A stretch of DNA of 64,000 nt from Rhizobium vallis (GTDB taxonomy: Bacteria > Pseudomonadota > Alphaproteobacteria > Rhizobiales > Rhizobiaceae). A model generated the notes under the pieces. That model made no database searches. It had not been told where the DNA came from and was given only the letters and a program-made list of their open reading frames with translations. Position 1 is the first letter of the stretch; every line of letters begins with the position of its first letter. Both the position numbers and the translations under genes were made by a program. This document shows positions 25,601 to 33,847 of the stretch, piece after piece. Where the stretch lies: positions 62,001 to 126,000 of the forward strand of contig NZ_ML133700.1 of assembly GCF_003985155.1 (NCBI RefSeq). The letters run 5' to 3'.

Positions 25601-26985
25601 GCCGCCGCCCTCCGCAGCTTCAGCCATTGCTCGAGATAGTGAATATCCGTCTCGCCGCGCGCGAATGCGTGGTCCTCGAACAAAGCGCGCAGGAAGGGAA
25701 TGTTGGTGGCGATTCCCTCGATCTCAGTGCCGGCGAGCGCTTCGCACATTCTTGCCATGGCATGCGCCCGCGTCGGCGCATGCACGATCAGCTTGGCAAT
25801 CAGCGAGTCGTAATAGGGCGAGACCTTGTAGCCGGGATGAATATGCGTATCGACGCGGATGCCAGGTCCCGCAGGCAGGGCTAGATGGGTGATGACGCCC
25901 GCCGATGGCAGGAAGCTATCGGGATCCTCGGCATTGATACGGCATTCGAAGGCATGGCCTTCGCATGTCACATCGCCTTGGACGATCTCCAGAACGTGAC
26001 CTTGGGCCGCCTTGATCTGTGCCTGAACGATGTCGATCCCGCTCGTCATTTCGGTGACGGGATGCTCGACCTGAAGCCGCGTGTTCATCTCGATGAAATA
26101 GAAAGCGCCGTCCTCATAGAGGAATTCGAAGGTTCCTACGCCCCGATAGCCGATCTGAAGGCAGGCCTGCACGCAGGCCATGCCGACCGGCCGGATAATA
26201 TGGGGCGCAATCCCCGGGGCCGGCGCCTCCTCGACCACCTTCTGATGGCGCCGCTGCATCGAGCAGTCCCGGTGCCCCAGCCACACGGCATTGCCGTGGG
26301 CGTCGCAGATGACCTGGATCTCGATATGGCGGGGGTGCTGGAGGAATTTCTCCATATAGAGCGACGGCGAGCCGAACGCCTTGCGGGCTTCTTCCCGCGT
26401 CAGCGCGATCGCTTCATGCAATTGGTCGGCTTTGGGCACGACGCGCATGCCGCGCCCGCCACCGCCGCCGGCCGCCTTGATGATGACGGGATACCCGATC
26501 TCCAGCGCTATCCGCTCGATCGATGCGGGATCATCGGGCAACGCGCTATCGGGGCCGGGAACGCAGGGAACGCCGGCCGCCATCATCGCCCGCTTCGCGG
26601 CGATCTTGTCGCCCATGGTCGCAATCGATGACGAGGTCGGGCCGATGAAGGTCAGTCCGGCTTTTTCGACGGCGTCGGCGAAGGCGGCATTTTCCGACAG
26701 AAAACCGTAGCCCGGATGAATGGCGCCCGCACCTGTTAGCCGTGCCGCCAGAAGAATGGCATCCTGATTGAGGTAGCTCTTGGCAGCACTCGACGGACCG
26801 ATGCAGAGAAAACTATCTGCGGTCTTGCCATAGGGCGCTTCCCTGTCCGCCTCGGAACAGATGGCGACGGTCTCGAGGCCGAGCTCACGACAGGCGCGTT
26901 GGATCCGGGCGGCGATTTCGCCGCGGTTGGCGATAAGGACAGTATCGAAGCGACCGGCCGCAGATTGTTCGGACGTTTCCGGCAT
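25597..26985 (-). CDS. accC: Biotin carboxylase (AccC-like)
   Basis: 462-residue ATP-grasp biotin carboxylase. It contains VLIANRGEIAARIQRACRE, GYGFLSENAAFADAV, the glycine-rich ATP loop KAAGGGGGRGMR, EAPAPGI, and the catalytic EMNTRLQVEHPVTE. It carboxylates biotin on the co-encoded AccB using bicarbonate and ATP. The ATG overlaps the accB stop by one base. A housekeeping accBC pair is expected elsewhere, so this is probably a dedicated copy serving a carboxylase formed with the PxpB/PxpC proteins (inference from operon content). Confidence 0.88.
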   Translation of the reverse strand: MPETSEQSAAGRFDTVLIANRGEIAARIQRACRELGLETVAICSEADREAPYGKTADSFLCIGPSSAAKSYLNQDAILLAARLTGAGAIHPGYGFLSENAAFADAVEKAGLTFIGPTSSSIATMGDKIAAKRAMMAAGVPCVPGPDSALPDDPASIERIALEIGYPVIIKAAGGGGGRGMRVVPKADQLHEAIALTREEARKAFGSPSLYMEKFLQHPRHIEIQVICDAHGNAVWLGHRDCSMQRRHQKVVEEAPAPGIAPHIIRPVGMACVQACLQIGYRGVGTFEFLYEDGAFYFIEMNTRLQVEHPVTEMTSGIDIVQAQIKAAQGHVLEIVQGDVTCEGHAFECRINAEDPDSFLPSAGVITHLALPAGPGIRVDTHIHPGYKVSPYYDSLIAKLIVHAPTRAHAMARMCEALAGTEIEGIATNIPFLRALFEDHAFARGETDIHYLEQWLKLRRAAA

Positions 26986-27422
26986 CAGACAATCTCCGCG
27001 AGCAGAGCGCCGGTCTCGACCTCGCCGTCATCGATTTCGGTGAGATGTGTGATGCGCCCTGGTCGCGGCGCGGTAATCGTGTTGAAGACCTTCATCGCTT
27101 CGATGATGAAGAGGGTCTGCCCTTCCTCCACCACGTCGCCGATTGCGACGAATGGCGGCTCCCCGGGCGCCGGGGTCCGGTGCAGAACGCCGAAGACAGG
27201 CGCTTTCACGGCATAGGAGGTGTTCTCGATGCTTGTTGGCGCATCCAAACCGGCATCCAAAGCGGGGATCACCGACTCCTTCGCTGTTGGTTCGGCAGCA
27301 GCCTCCTGACCTGATGGCGTCCGAAAAATCCGAACCATCACGTCCTTTTCCGTCACGGTCAGCTCGGTAATGTTCGATCGTCCGACAAAGTCGATCAGCG
27401 TCTTGATCTTCGAGAGGTCCAT
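26985..27422 (-). CDS. accB: Biotin carboxyl carrier protein (AccB-like)
   Basis: 145-residue BCCP, first gene of the operon. The N-terminal helix is followed by an Ala/Pro-rich linker (about residues 40-65) and a biotinyl domain from VKAPVFGVLHRTPAP to the end. The biotin attachment site IIEAMKVF is intact, with Lys111. It should carry carboxybiotin between AccC and a carboxyltransferase. No AccA/AccD or propionyl-CoA-type transferase is encoded nearby. Confidence 0.87.
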   Translation of the reverse strand: MDLSKIKTLIDFVGRSNITELTVTEKDVMVRIFRTPSGQEAAAEPTAKESVIPALDAGLDAPTSIENTSYAVKAPVFGVLHRTPAPGEPPFVAIGDVVEEGQTLFIIEAMKVFNTITAPRPGRITHLTEIDDGEVETGALLAEIV

Positions 27423-27630
27423 GTGCGTGCTCGGAATTTCAGAATTCGACCGTGCGTGGCTGATGTTTCAGATCGCCCGGTGTTCTGATTTTCGTAGCAC
27501 GACGCTTGGGTTGATGGGGTCAGACGAAGTTTTGATGGAGCGCAATCCGCGCCCTATGGGAACATGTCGCCGGACGCTTGCGCTTTTGAGGTCTTCGATC
27601 CCGAGGATGAATTTAACGGAGCTAGGACGC

Positions 27631-27675
27631 TTGTTCTCACGATTGGCGGTGTTATATGTAGGTAAATACCTACAT
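27631..27675 (+). promoter_or_regulatory. Promoter and palindromic operator of the second toxin-antitoxin module
   Basis: A TTGTTC (27631-27636) and TATATG (27653-27658) pair with 16-bp spacing form a plausible promoter. Overlapping the -10 box is a perfect inverted repeat, ATGTAGGTA-AA-TACCTACAT, at 27656-27675, ending 10 bp before the ATG at 27686. The position is what is expected for autorepression by the antitoxin-toxin complex. Confidence 0.7.
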
Positions 27676-27685
27676 GGGGCATGTC

Positions 27686-27940
27686 ATGACCATTACGACC
27701 CTTTCCAGCCGTGAACTCAATCACGACGTCAGCAATGCGAAGAAAGCTGCCAGAAAAGGGCCTGTGATTATCACTGATCGCGGCAAGCCTTCCCATGTCC
27801 TTCTCACATATGAGGAATTTCAGCGTCTCACTGGCAGACGCCAAAGCTTGGTCGATGGGCTATCCATGCCGGGCCTATCGGAAATCGATTTCATGCCGTC
27901 GCGGATCGAGATCAAAACCCGCGAAGTGGATCTGTCTTGA
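27686..27940 (+). CDS. Phd/YefM-type antitoxin
   Basis: 84 residues from ATG 27686, which has GGGG 6 bp upstream; ATG 27674 in the same frame lies inside the palindromic operator and is less likely. TTLSSRELNHDVSNAKKAA is the typical Phd/YefM N-terminus that dimerises and binds DNA, followed by GPVIITDRGKPSHVLLTYEEF and an acidic toxin-binding tail (FMPSRIEIKTREVDL). Its TGA overlaps the TTG start of the toxin gene. Confidence 0.87.
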   Translation: MTITTLSSRELNHDVSNAKKAARKGPVIITDRGKPSHVLLTYEEFQRLTGRRQSLVDGLSMPGLSEIDFMPSRIEIKTREVDLS

Positions 27941-28359
27941 GCTATCTGCTGGATACGAATGTCATTTCCGAGCTGCGCAAGGTTGGGGACGGCAAGGCTG
28001 ATGCACAAGTCGTGGCATGGATCGCAGCTGCAAATGCTTCAGACTTTTATCTCTCTGCAATTACCATTCTCGAATTGGAACGGGGCGTGCTTGCCGTCCA
28101 ACGACGAGATGCCCGGCAAGGTTCACGCCTGCGGACATGGCTTGATGACCATGTGCGACCGCAGTTCGCCGGCCGGATACTGCCGATCGATGACGCCATC
28201 GCGACGCGCTGCGCGCATTTGCATATTCCCGACCGACGCAACGAGGCGGATGCTTTGATTGCTGCCACAGCACTCGTTCATAACATAACCGTGGTCACGC
28301 GAAACGTGAGAGATTTCGACGGCACCGGCGTCATCATTGTCGATCCTTGGCAAGGTTAA
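27937..28359 (+). CDS. vapC: PIN-domain ribonuclease toxin (VapC/FitB-like)
   Basis: 140 residues starting at a TTG that overlaps the antitoxin stop (TTGA). PIN acids are D6 (YLLDTN), E46 (LELERG), D105 (EADALIAAT) and D126 (TRNVRDF). It is a paralogue of the toxin at 137-559: same length, same acids at 6/105/126 and the same C-terminal VDPW motif. A weak start codon inside the antitoxin stop should keep toxin below antitoxin synthesis. Confidence 0.87.
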   Translation: MSYLLDTNVISELRKVGDGKADAQVVAWIAAANASDFYLSAITILELERGVLAVQRRDARQGSRLRTWLDDHVRPQFAGRILPIDDAIATRCAHLHIPDRRNEADALIAATALVHNITVVTRNVRDFDGTGVIIVDPWQG

Positions 28360-28438
28360 GGATCGCGGGCGCCTTGAAAGGATGTCAAAATTGAAGGCGA
28401 CGCTGTTTCCGCATGCATCCGCGGCCGGCCCGTCATAG

Positions 28439-29506
28439 TCAGTTCTTCGGAGCGGCGATACTTTCCCGCAGGATAAATCTGCTGGGAATAACGGTGCGCG
28501 CCGTCGGATTTTGCGTCTGGCCAAGGGCATCGAGCAGCAGATCGACCGCCGCGCGTCCCATCTCCTCGACAGGCTGCTCGATCGTCGAGAGCGGCGGGGA
28601 CGAGAATTCGCAGACGGGCGACCCGTCGAAGGAGACGACGGACAGATCCCCGGGAATGCTCAAGCCCGCACGCTGGATACGGCTGACAAATGAGATGGCC
28701 ATGTCATCGCTGGTGGCGATGACTGCCGTCGGTCTTTCCCTCAATGTCGCAAAATCATCTGCCGCCTGGACACCGATGTCGAAGCCGTGCTGATAATCGA
28801 GATGACCGCCTGAGCGACGCACCCGTTCCTCGGACAATCCCGCCGCTTCTAGCGCCTCGATGACGCCGCCATAACGCTCAACATCGTGATAATTGCCTTC
28901 GGGCCCTGCAATATAGAAGAACCGTCGGTGACCCAGTCGGATGAGTTCGGCCGTGACGTCTCGCACGGCCTCGCGATCGTTGGTCACGACGCTCAACAGG
29001 CCCGCATCGCTCATGTCGAGCAGCATCGAAACGATCGGCAGGCCGGAATTTGCCAGTGAGCGCCCGTCCACTTCAGGAAGCTTCGACGACAGGATGATGA
29101 CCCCGCGCACGCTACCGCCAAAGGCAAGGTCGAGAATGTGCCGTTCGGAAAGCTCGTCACGATCGAGATTGGCGATCATCAGATTGTAGCCACCCTGGAT
29201 CAGCGACTTGTTGATGCTCTGCAGGACCTGCGGAATGATCTGGGAGACGCCATAATAGAGTGATCCCGGCAGGATGATCATGATGATGTTGGATTTGCCG
29301 ACTCTCAGGCCACGCGCCATCGCGTTCGGCGTATAGCCGAGCTGCCGGGCCGCGGCATTGATCTTGGCGCGCGTCTTCTCGTTGACCCGTCCGGGATTGG
29401 CGAGCGCGCGGCTGACCGTCGATATTGCCACGCCGGCGAGCCGTGCAACATCCGCCATCAAGGCACCCGATTGCTCCTCTCCCGCCACATCCTTGTTTTT
29501 ATTCAC
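28439..29506 (-). CDS. LacI-family transcriptional repressor
   Basis: 355 residues from a GTG at 29506 preceded by GGGAGA. The helix-turn-helix MADVARLAGVAISTVSRALANPG and hinge helix PNAMARGLRVGKS are standard, and the ligand domain resembles periplasmic sugar-binding proteins. It is divergent from the sugar isomerase/ABC/GMC operon; two operator-like sites with a central CG (29565-29576 and 29621-29638) lie in the shared gap, so it probably represses both itself and that operon until a sugar binds. Confidence 0.88.
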   Translation of the reverse strand: MNKNKDVAGEEQSGALMADVARLAGVAISTVSRALANPGRVNEKTRAKINAAARQLGYTPNAMARGLRVGKSNIIMIILPGSLYYGVSQIIPQVLQSINKSLIQGGYNLMIANLDRDELSERHILDLAFGGSVRGVIILSSKLPEVDGRSLANSGLPIVSMLLDMSDAGLLSVVTNDREAVRDVTAELIRLGHRRFFYIAGPEGNYHDVERYGGVIEALEAAGLSEERVRRSGGHLDYQHGFDIGVQAADDFATLRERPTAVIATSDDMAISFVSRIQRAGLSIPGDLSVVSFDGSPVCEFSSPPLSTIEQPVEEMGRAAVDLLLDALGQTQNPTARTVIPSRFILRESIAAPKN

Positions 29507-29564
29507 GTTTTTTATTTCTCCCGGATGCTTCGATTTGCAACTCTAAGGCAGGCGGCGATTTATA

Positions 29565-29576
29565 GCAAACGTTTGC
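29565..29576. promoter_or_regulatory. LacI-type operator, perfect 12-bp palindrome
   Basis: GCAAACGTTTGC is a perfect palindrome with the central CpG step typical of LacI-family operators. It lies about 60 bp upstream of the repressor start and 160 bp from the isomerase start. Confidence 0.65.
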
Positions 29577-29620
29577 CAAAAATCGCTTGCTTAAAAAACC
29601 AGCTTGATTATCATCTGGGC

Positions 29621-29638
29621 ATGGCAAACGATTGCCAT
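29621..29638. promoter_or_regulatory. LacI-type operator, imperfect palindrome
   Basis: ATGGCAAACGATTGCCAT repeats the same half-sites (GGCAAACG / GATTGCC) 59 bp centre to centre from the first operator. Two operators with such spacing could support looping by a tetrameric or paired repressor. Confidence 0.6.
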
Positions 29639-29728
29639 TCCTTAATGCGTTGAAAATCCTTGGCTTATTGGATGTGGGAACTCTCGTTCCGCACGCGGGT
29701 AGGTCATGCCTCGAGAAATGGACAGGTT

Positions 29729-30679
29729 ATGGCTGGCGACAAGCTACGCTTCGGCGTCGATCTCGTGACATTCTTTCATCCCGGCTTCTGGGGCGTCGAC
29801 AGCCATGATGCGATCGTCGATCACGCGCGCGCCGAGCCGCGCGCTTTCTGGGACAAGATCCTCGACAGCGTCCAGGCCTCCGGCGTGACCGGCGTCGAAC
29901 TGACCTTTTCTCCCTTCAACTGGCAAGATGCCATCAAGACCTATGGTTCCATCGGTGCCTTTGCAGCCGAACTGACAAGGCGCCGCCTGACGCTGTGCAG
30001 CGGCTTCTTTGCGGAGCTTGAGGCGGCCGGCGATTTCGCCGAGCCCGAGGCCCAGCGCGCGCTGATCGACAAGGCAGAACGCTATGCTGATTTCCTGAAG
30101 GCCTGCGGCAGCGACATCATGGTGATCGGCGCGCCGCTTCGCCAGACGCTCGGCGCCCAGCCGGTGCAATTCCATGATTTCGACCGCGCCAAGGTGATCG
30201 CCGATTTCCTCAACCGGCTCGGAGCGACCCTTTATGCCAGGGGCGTACGGCTTGCGCTGCACACCGAGGCGCATTCGGTCTTTGCTGGCGCGCGCGATGT
30301 CGACCTGATGATGCTTTTGACCGACCCGGCCTATGTGCATATGTGCCCGGACACGGCTCATATCATCGTTGCCGGTTCCGATCCCATCCAGCTCGTCGAT
30401 CGCCATCACGAGCGCATGATCATCGCCCATTGGAAGGACGCGATCGGTCCGATGCCTGCCGACACACCGATCGACAAGCACATCCATGAACGCCACCAGC
30501 CCTATTTCTGCGGCTTCGGCCTCGGACGCGTCGACTGGCCGGCCTGGATCCGGCTGCTGCGCGACCGGGCCTATGAAGGCTGGGCAATCCTTGAACTCGA
30601 TGCCGCGCCGGATCCCGTCCGCGACATCGCCAACGGGCTCACGCTCGTCCGGCAGGCGCTCCTGCCGACCTATCGCTGA
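29729..30679 (+). CDS. Sugar phosphate isomerase/epimerase (xylose-isomerase-like TIM barrel)
   Basis: 316 residues from ATG 29729; the open frame from a TTG at 29660 adds unrelated residues. Xylose-isomerase-like TIM-barrel features include GVDLVTFFHP at the start, GVTGVELTFSPFNW, LALHTEAHSVFAG, MCPDTAHIIVAG and ILELDAAPDP, with metal-binding Glu/Asp/His residues (E, D-x-A-H, H). The family includes IolE, IolH and 3-keto-glycoside isomerases/hydratases. It is the first gene of a LacI-controlled sugar operon that ends with a GMC oxidoreductase. Confidence 0.8.
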   Translation: MAGDKLRFGVDLVTFFHPGFWGVDSHDAIVDHARAEPRAFWDKILDSVQASGVTGVELTFSPFNWQDAIKTYGSIGAFAAELTRRRLTLCSGFFAELEAAGDFAEPEAQRALIDKAERYADFLKACGSDIMVIGAPLRQTLGAQPVQFHDFDRAKVIADFLNRLGATLYARGVRLALHTEAHSVFAGARDVDLMMLLTDPAYVHMCPDTAHIIVAGSDPIQLVDRHHERMIIAHWKDAIGPMPADTPIDKHIHERHQPYFCGFGLGRVDWPAWIRLLRDRAYEGWAILELDAAPDPVRDIANGLTLVRQALLPTYR

Positions 30680-30736
30680 CAACATTCCGAAGACGACAAA
30701 CGCCCCGCCAAGAGGGCATTTTCAAGAGGTGGAACT

Positions 30737-31969
30737 ATGAAGACCATGATGAAGCTTTTTCTTGCCGGCGCGGCATTCGCCGGTCTCTTCGCCTCGGCGC
30801 ATGCCGAGGACAAGCCGACGATCGAGATCATGTCGTCCTGGACGTCGGGCGGCGAAGCGGCGGCCTTGAACGTCATCAAGACCGAATTCGAAAAGCGCGG
30901 CGGCGTCTGGATGGATTCCTCGATTGCCGGTTTCGGCGCGGCCGATGCCGCCTTCCAGAACCGTATCGTTGCCGGTGACGCGCCGGGCGCCAAGCAGGGT
31001 GTCATCGGCCTCGCTGCCGCCGATTTCGTCAGCCAGGGCCTGTTCAATCCGATCGACGACGTGGCCGCCGCCGGCAAATGGGCGGATGCCCTGCCGAAAT
31101 CGATCCATGATCTCATTTCCTATGACGGGAAGGTCTATCTCGCTCCAACCGGCGCCCATGGCGAAAGCTGGGTCTTCTATTCCAAGGAAGCCTTCGGCAA
31201 GGCCGGTATCGCGCAGGAACCAAAAACCTGGGACGAGTTCTTCGCCGATCTCGACAAGCTGAAGGCCGCCGGCATCGTCCCGGTCGCCTGGGGCGGCCAG
31301 CCCTGGCAGCAAACCAAGGTCTTCAACATGGTCCTGCTCTCGCAGGTCGGGATCGACGGCTTCCTGAAGATCTATGCCGACAAGGATAAGAGCGAGGCAT
31401 CCGTCGAGGGTGTGAAAAAAACGCTGGCGATCCTCGGCAAGTTGCGCGGCTATGTCGATGCGGGCGCGGCCGGCCGCAACTGGAACGATGCGACCGCCAT
31501 GCTGATCACCGCCAAAGCCGGCGTGCAGTTCATGGGCGACTGGGCCAAGGGCGAATTCACCGTCGCCGGCAAGGCGCCGGGCAAGGACTATGGCTGCATG
31601 ATCGTGCCGGGCTCGGCCGGCATGGTCTATATCGCCGACTCCCTCTGGTTCCCCAAAACAGGCAATGCAGCGACCGACAAGGCCCAGAAGCTGCTCGCCG
31701 AAGTCGTCATGGACCCCACCGTCCAGGTCGAATTCTCCCTCAAGAAGGGCTCCGTTCCGATGCGCTCCGACGTCGATAAGTCGAAGCTTGATGTCTGCGC
31801 CCAGAAGGGCCTCGAACTGATGAGCGCCGGCGCGATCGTGCCGGATCAGGCGATCGTGCTCACGCCCCAGCAAGTCGGCGCGCTCGACGATTTCGTCGAT
31901 GAATATTGGAGCGGCGGCTCGAATGACGCGGCGTCTGCAGCCAAGAACTTCTTCGCCATCTTCGAGTAG
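30737..31969 (+). CDS. Sugar ABC transporter substrate-binding protein (family 1)
   Basis: 410-residue extracellular solute-binding protein with a signal peptide (MKTMMKLFLAGAAFAGLFASAHA). The mature part starts EDKPTIEIMSSWTSGGEAAAL, and motifs TGAHGESWVFYSKEAFGKAG and MGDWAKGEF are typical of family-1 sugar-binding proteins paired with MalK-type ATPases; the organisation is like glucose/mannose or trehalose systems. A long antisense frame (30722-31975) is a GC artefact. Confidence 0.88.
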   Translation: MKTMMKLFLAGAAFAGLFASAHAEDKPTIEIMSSWTSGGEAAALNVIKTEFEKRGGVWMDSSIAGFGAADAAFQNRIVAGDAPGAKQGVIGLAAADFVSQGLFNPIDDVAAAGKWADALPKSIHDLISYDGKVYLAPTGAHGESWVFYSKEAFGKAGIAQEPKTWDEFFADLDKLKAAGIVPVAWGGQPWQQTKVFNMVLLSQVGIDGFLKIYADKDKSEASVEGVKKTLAILGKLRGYVDAGAAGRNWNDATAMLITAKAGVQFMGDWAKGEFTVAGKAPGKDYGCMIVPGSAGMVYIADSLWFPKTGNAATDKAQKLLAEVVMDPTVQVEFSLKKGSVPMRSDVDKSKLDVCAQKGLELMSAGAIVPDQAIVLTPQQVGALDDFVDEYWSGGSNDAASAAKNFFAIFE

Positions 31970-31977
31970 GATCATGC

Positions 31978-32008
31978 CCGTGGCGTTGGATTGATTCCGA
32001 CGCCACGG
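31978..32008 (+). other. Stem-loop between binding-protein and permease genes
   Basis: CCGTGGCGTTGGA and TCCGACGCCACGG pair over 13 positions (one G-U) with a 5-base loop, a few bases after the binding-protein stop. No T-run follows. Such hairpins commonly protect binding-protein mRNA and lower permease expression. Confidence 0.6.
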
Positions 32009-32068
32009 CTGCCGGCCGCCGTCCTATGCGGCGGCGCGTGTTCCGCTTCACCGTCAAAGAGCTGGCCG

Positions 32069-32956
32069 ATGTCCGTCAAACGCAAGCGCAATCTTTCCGC
32101 GACCATAGCCCTCTTGCCGACATGGTTCGCCGCGGTCGTGGTGTTCATTGGCACCATGGCCTGGTCGATCCGGCTCTCCTTCACCAATTCCACACTCTTT
32201 CCGTCTTCGACCTATGTCGGCTTGGCGCAATATTCGAAGCTCTTCTCTTCCGCCAAATGGCTGGCATCTCTGCAAAACGTCTTGATCTTCGGCGTTCTCT
32301 ATGTGGCGGGCTGCCTGGTGCTCGGCTTCCTGCTGGCCGCTGCACTCGACCGCAAGATCCGCTTCGAAAGCGCCTTCAGGACGATCTTCCTCTATCCATA
32401 CGCCATGTCCTTCGTGGTGACGGGGCTGATCTGGCAGTGGATGCTCAATCCGACGCTCGGCATCCAGGCGAGCGTGCGTTCGCTCGGCTGGGAAAGCTTC
32501 GTGCTCGATTGGGTGGTCAATCGCGACATGGCGATCTATGCGCTGGTGCTCGCCGGCGTCTGGCAGGGCGCAGGACTCGTCATGGTGATTGCGCTTGCCG
32601 GCATACGCGGCATCGAGGCCGAACAATGGAAGGCAGCGCGCATCGACGGCATTCCGGTCTGGCGCATCTATGTCTCGATCATCCTGCCCCAACTCGGTCC
32701 GGCATTGGCCGCCGCCGGAATGCTGCTCGCCATGGGCGTGATCAAGACCTACGACATCGTCGTCGCCATGACCAATGGCGGCCCCGGTAATGCGACCGAA
32801 GTACCGGCGAAATTCATCATGGACAATCTGTTCGGACGCCAGAATCTCGGCCTCGCCACAGCAGGCGCGACAGTGCTGGTCCTGGGCGTCATCATCGCAG
32901 TCGCGCCGTTCCGTTACGCGATGCATATGCGCAATCGGGCAAAGGGAGCGTCGTGA
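32069..32956 (+). CDS. Sugar ABC transporter permease (MalF-like)
   Basis: 295 residues from ATG 32069 (MSVKRKRNLS); the upstream in-frame 26 codons fall in the hairpin region and are excluded. Six hydrophobic segments, with the EAA loop EAEQWKAARIDGIPVWRIYVS before the last ones, mark a BPD_transp_1 sugar permease. It pairs with the next permease; the genes overlap by 4 bp. Confidence 0.87.
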   Translation: MSVKRKRNLSATIALLPTWFAAVVVFIGTMAWSIRLSFTNSTLFPSSTYVGLAQYSKLFSSAKWLASLQNVLIFGVLYVAGCLVLGFLLAAALDRKIRFESAFRTIFLYPYAMSFVVTGLIWQWMLNPTLGIQASVRSLGWESFVLDWVVNRDMAIYALVLAGVWQGAGLVMVIALAGIRGIEAEQWKAARIDGIPVWRIYVSIILPQLGPALAAAGMLLAMGVIKTYDIVVAMTNGGPGNATEVPAKFIMDNLFGRQNLGLATAGATVLVLGVIIAVAPFRYAMHMRNRAKGAS

Positions 32957-33840
32957 TGACCCAGCCTCACCCGAATGGGCCGAAGCCGGCGCGGATCACG
33001 GCCGGACGCATCGGTCTCTATGCCTTCCTAATCGCCGCCGCACTTTTCTTCCTTCTTCCCCTCTATACGATGGTCGTCACTTCGCTGAAATCAATGGACG
33101 AAATCCGGCTTGGGCAGATCTTCGCGCTGCCCGCCATGCTCGATTTCTCCGCCTGGGTGACCGCCTGGTCGGGCGCCTGCATGGGAACCGTCTGCGTCGG
33201 CATTCGCAGCGGCTTCTGGAATTCGGTGGCGATCACCGTTCCCGCGGTCGTGATCTCGGTCTTCGCAGGCGCCGTCAACGGCTATGCGCTGTCGCTCTGG
33301 CGCCCGCGCGGGGCAAATGCGCTCTTTGGCCTGCTGATGGCCGGCGGCCTCATCCCCTACCAGATCTTCCTTTATCCGATGGTCCGGACGATGGCGAATA
33401 TCGGTCTCTACAATTCGCTCGCCGGCATCATTCTCGTCCATGTCATCTTCGGCCTGCCGCTGGTGACGCTGCTTTTCCGCAACTATTTCGTCAGCGTGCC
33501 GGAGGAGCTCTGCAAGGCCGCACGTGTCGACGGCGCGGGCTTCTGGCGCATCTTCTTCGAGATCATGCTGCCGATTGCCGTGCCGATGGTCGTGGTAGTC
33601 TCCATGCTGCAATTCACCGGCATCTGGAACGACTTCCTGCTCGGTCTCGTCTTTGCCGGGCGCGACAATCTGCCGATGACCGTGCAGCTCAACAACATCG
33701 TCAACACCACCATGGGCGAGCGCACCTACAACGTGAACATGGCGGCGACGATCCTGACCGCCATCGTCCCTCTCGCCATCTATTTCCTGTCCGGCCGCTG
33801 GTTCGTGCGCGGCATCGCCGCCGGCGCAGTCAAGGGGTAA
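32953..33840 (+). CDS. Sugar ABC transporter permease (MalG-like)
   Basis: 295 residues if started at the GTG overlapping the previous stop (GTGA); an ATG one codon later is equally likely. It has the MalG-type layout with one N-terminal membrane segment, a periplasmic loop, and the EAA loop EELCKAARVDGAGFWRIFFEIMLP (as ELCKAARVDGAGFW). It forms the second half of the channel. Confidence 0.87.
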   Translation: MMTQPHPNGPKPARITAGRIGLYAFLIAAALFFLLPLYTMVVTSLKSMDEIRLGQIFALPAMLDFSAWVTAWSGACMGTVCVGIRSGFWNSVAITVPAVVISVFAGAVNGYALSLWRPRGANALFGLLMAGGLIPYQIFLYPMVRTMANIGLYNSLAGIILVHVIFGLPLVTLLFRNYFVSVPEELCKAARVDGAGFWRIFFEIMLPIAVPMVVVVSMLQFTGIWNDFLLGLVFAGRDNLPMTVQLNNIVNTTMGERTYNVNMAATILTAIVPLAIYFLSGRWFVRGIAAGAVKG

Positions 33841-33847
33841 CGCTTCC

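Noticed and set aside
30722..31975. 417-codon minus-strand frame
   Set aside because: Fully antisense to a family-1 binding-protein gene; no homology seen.
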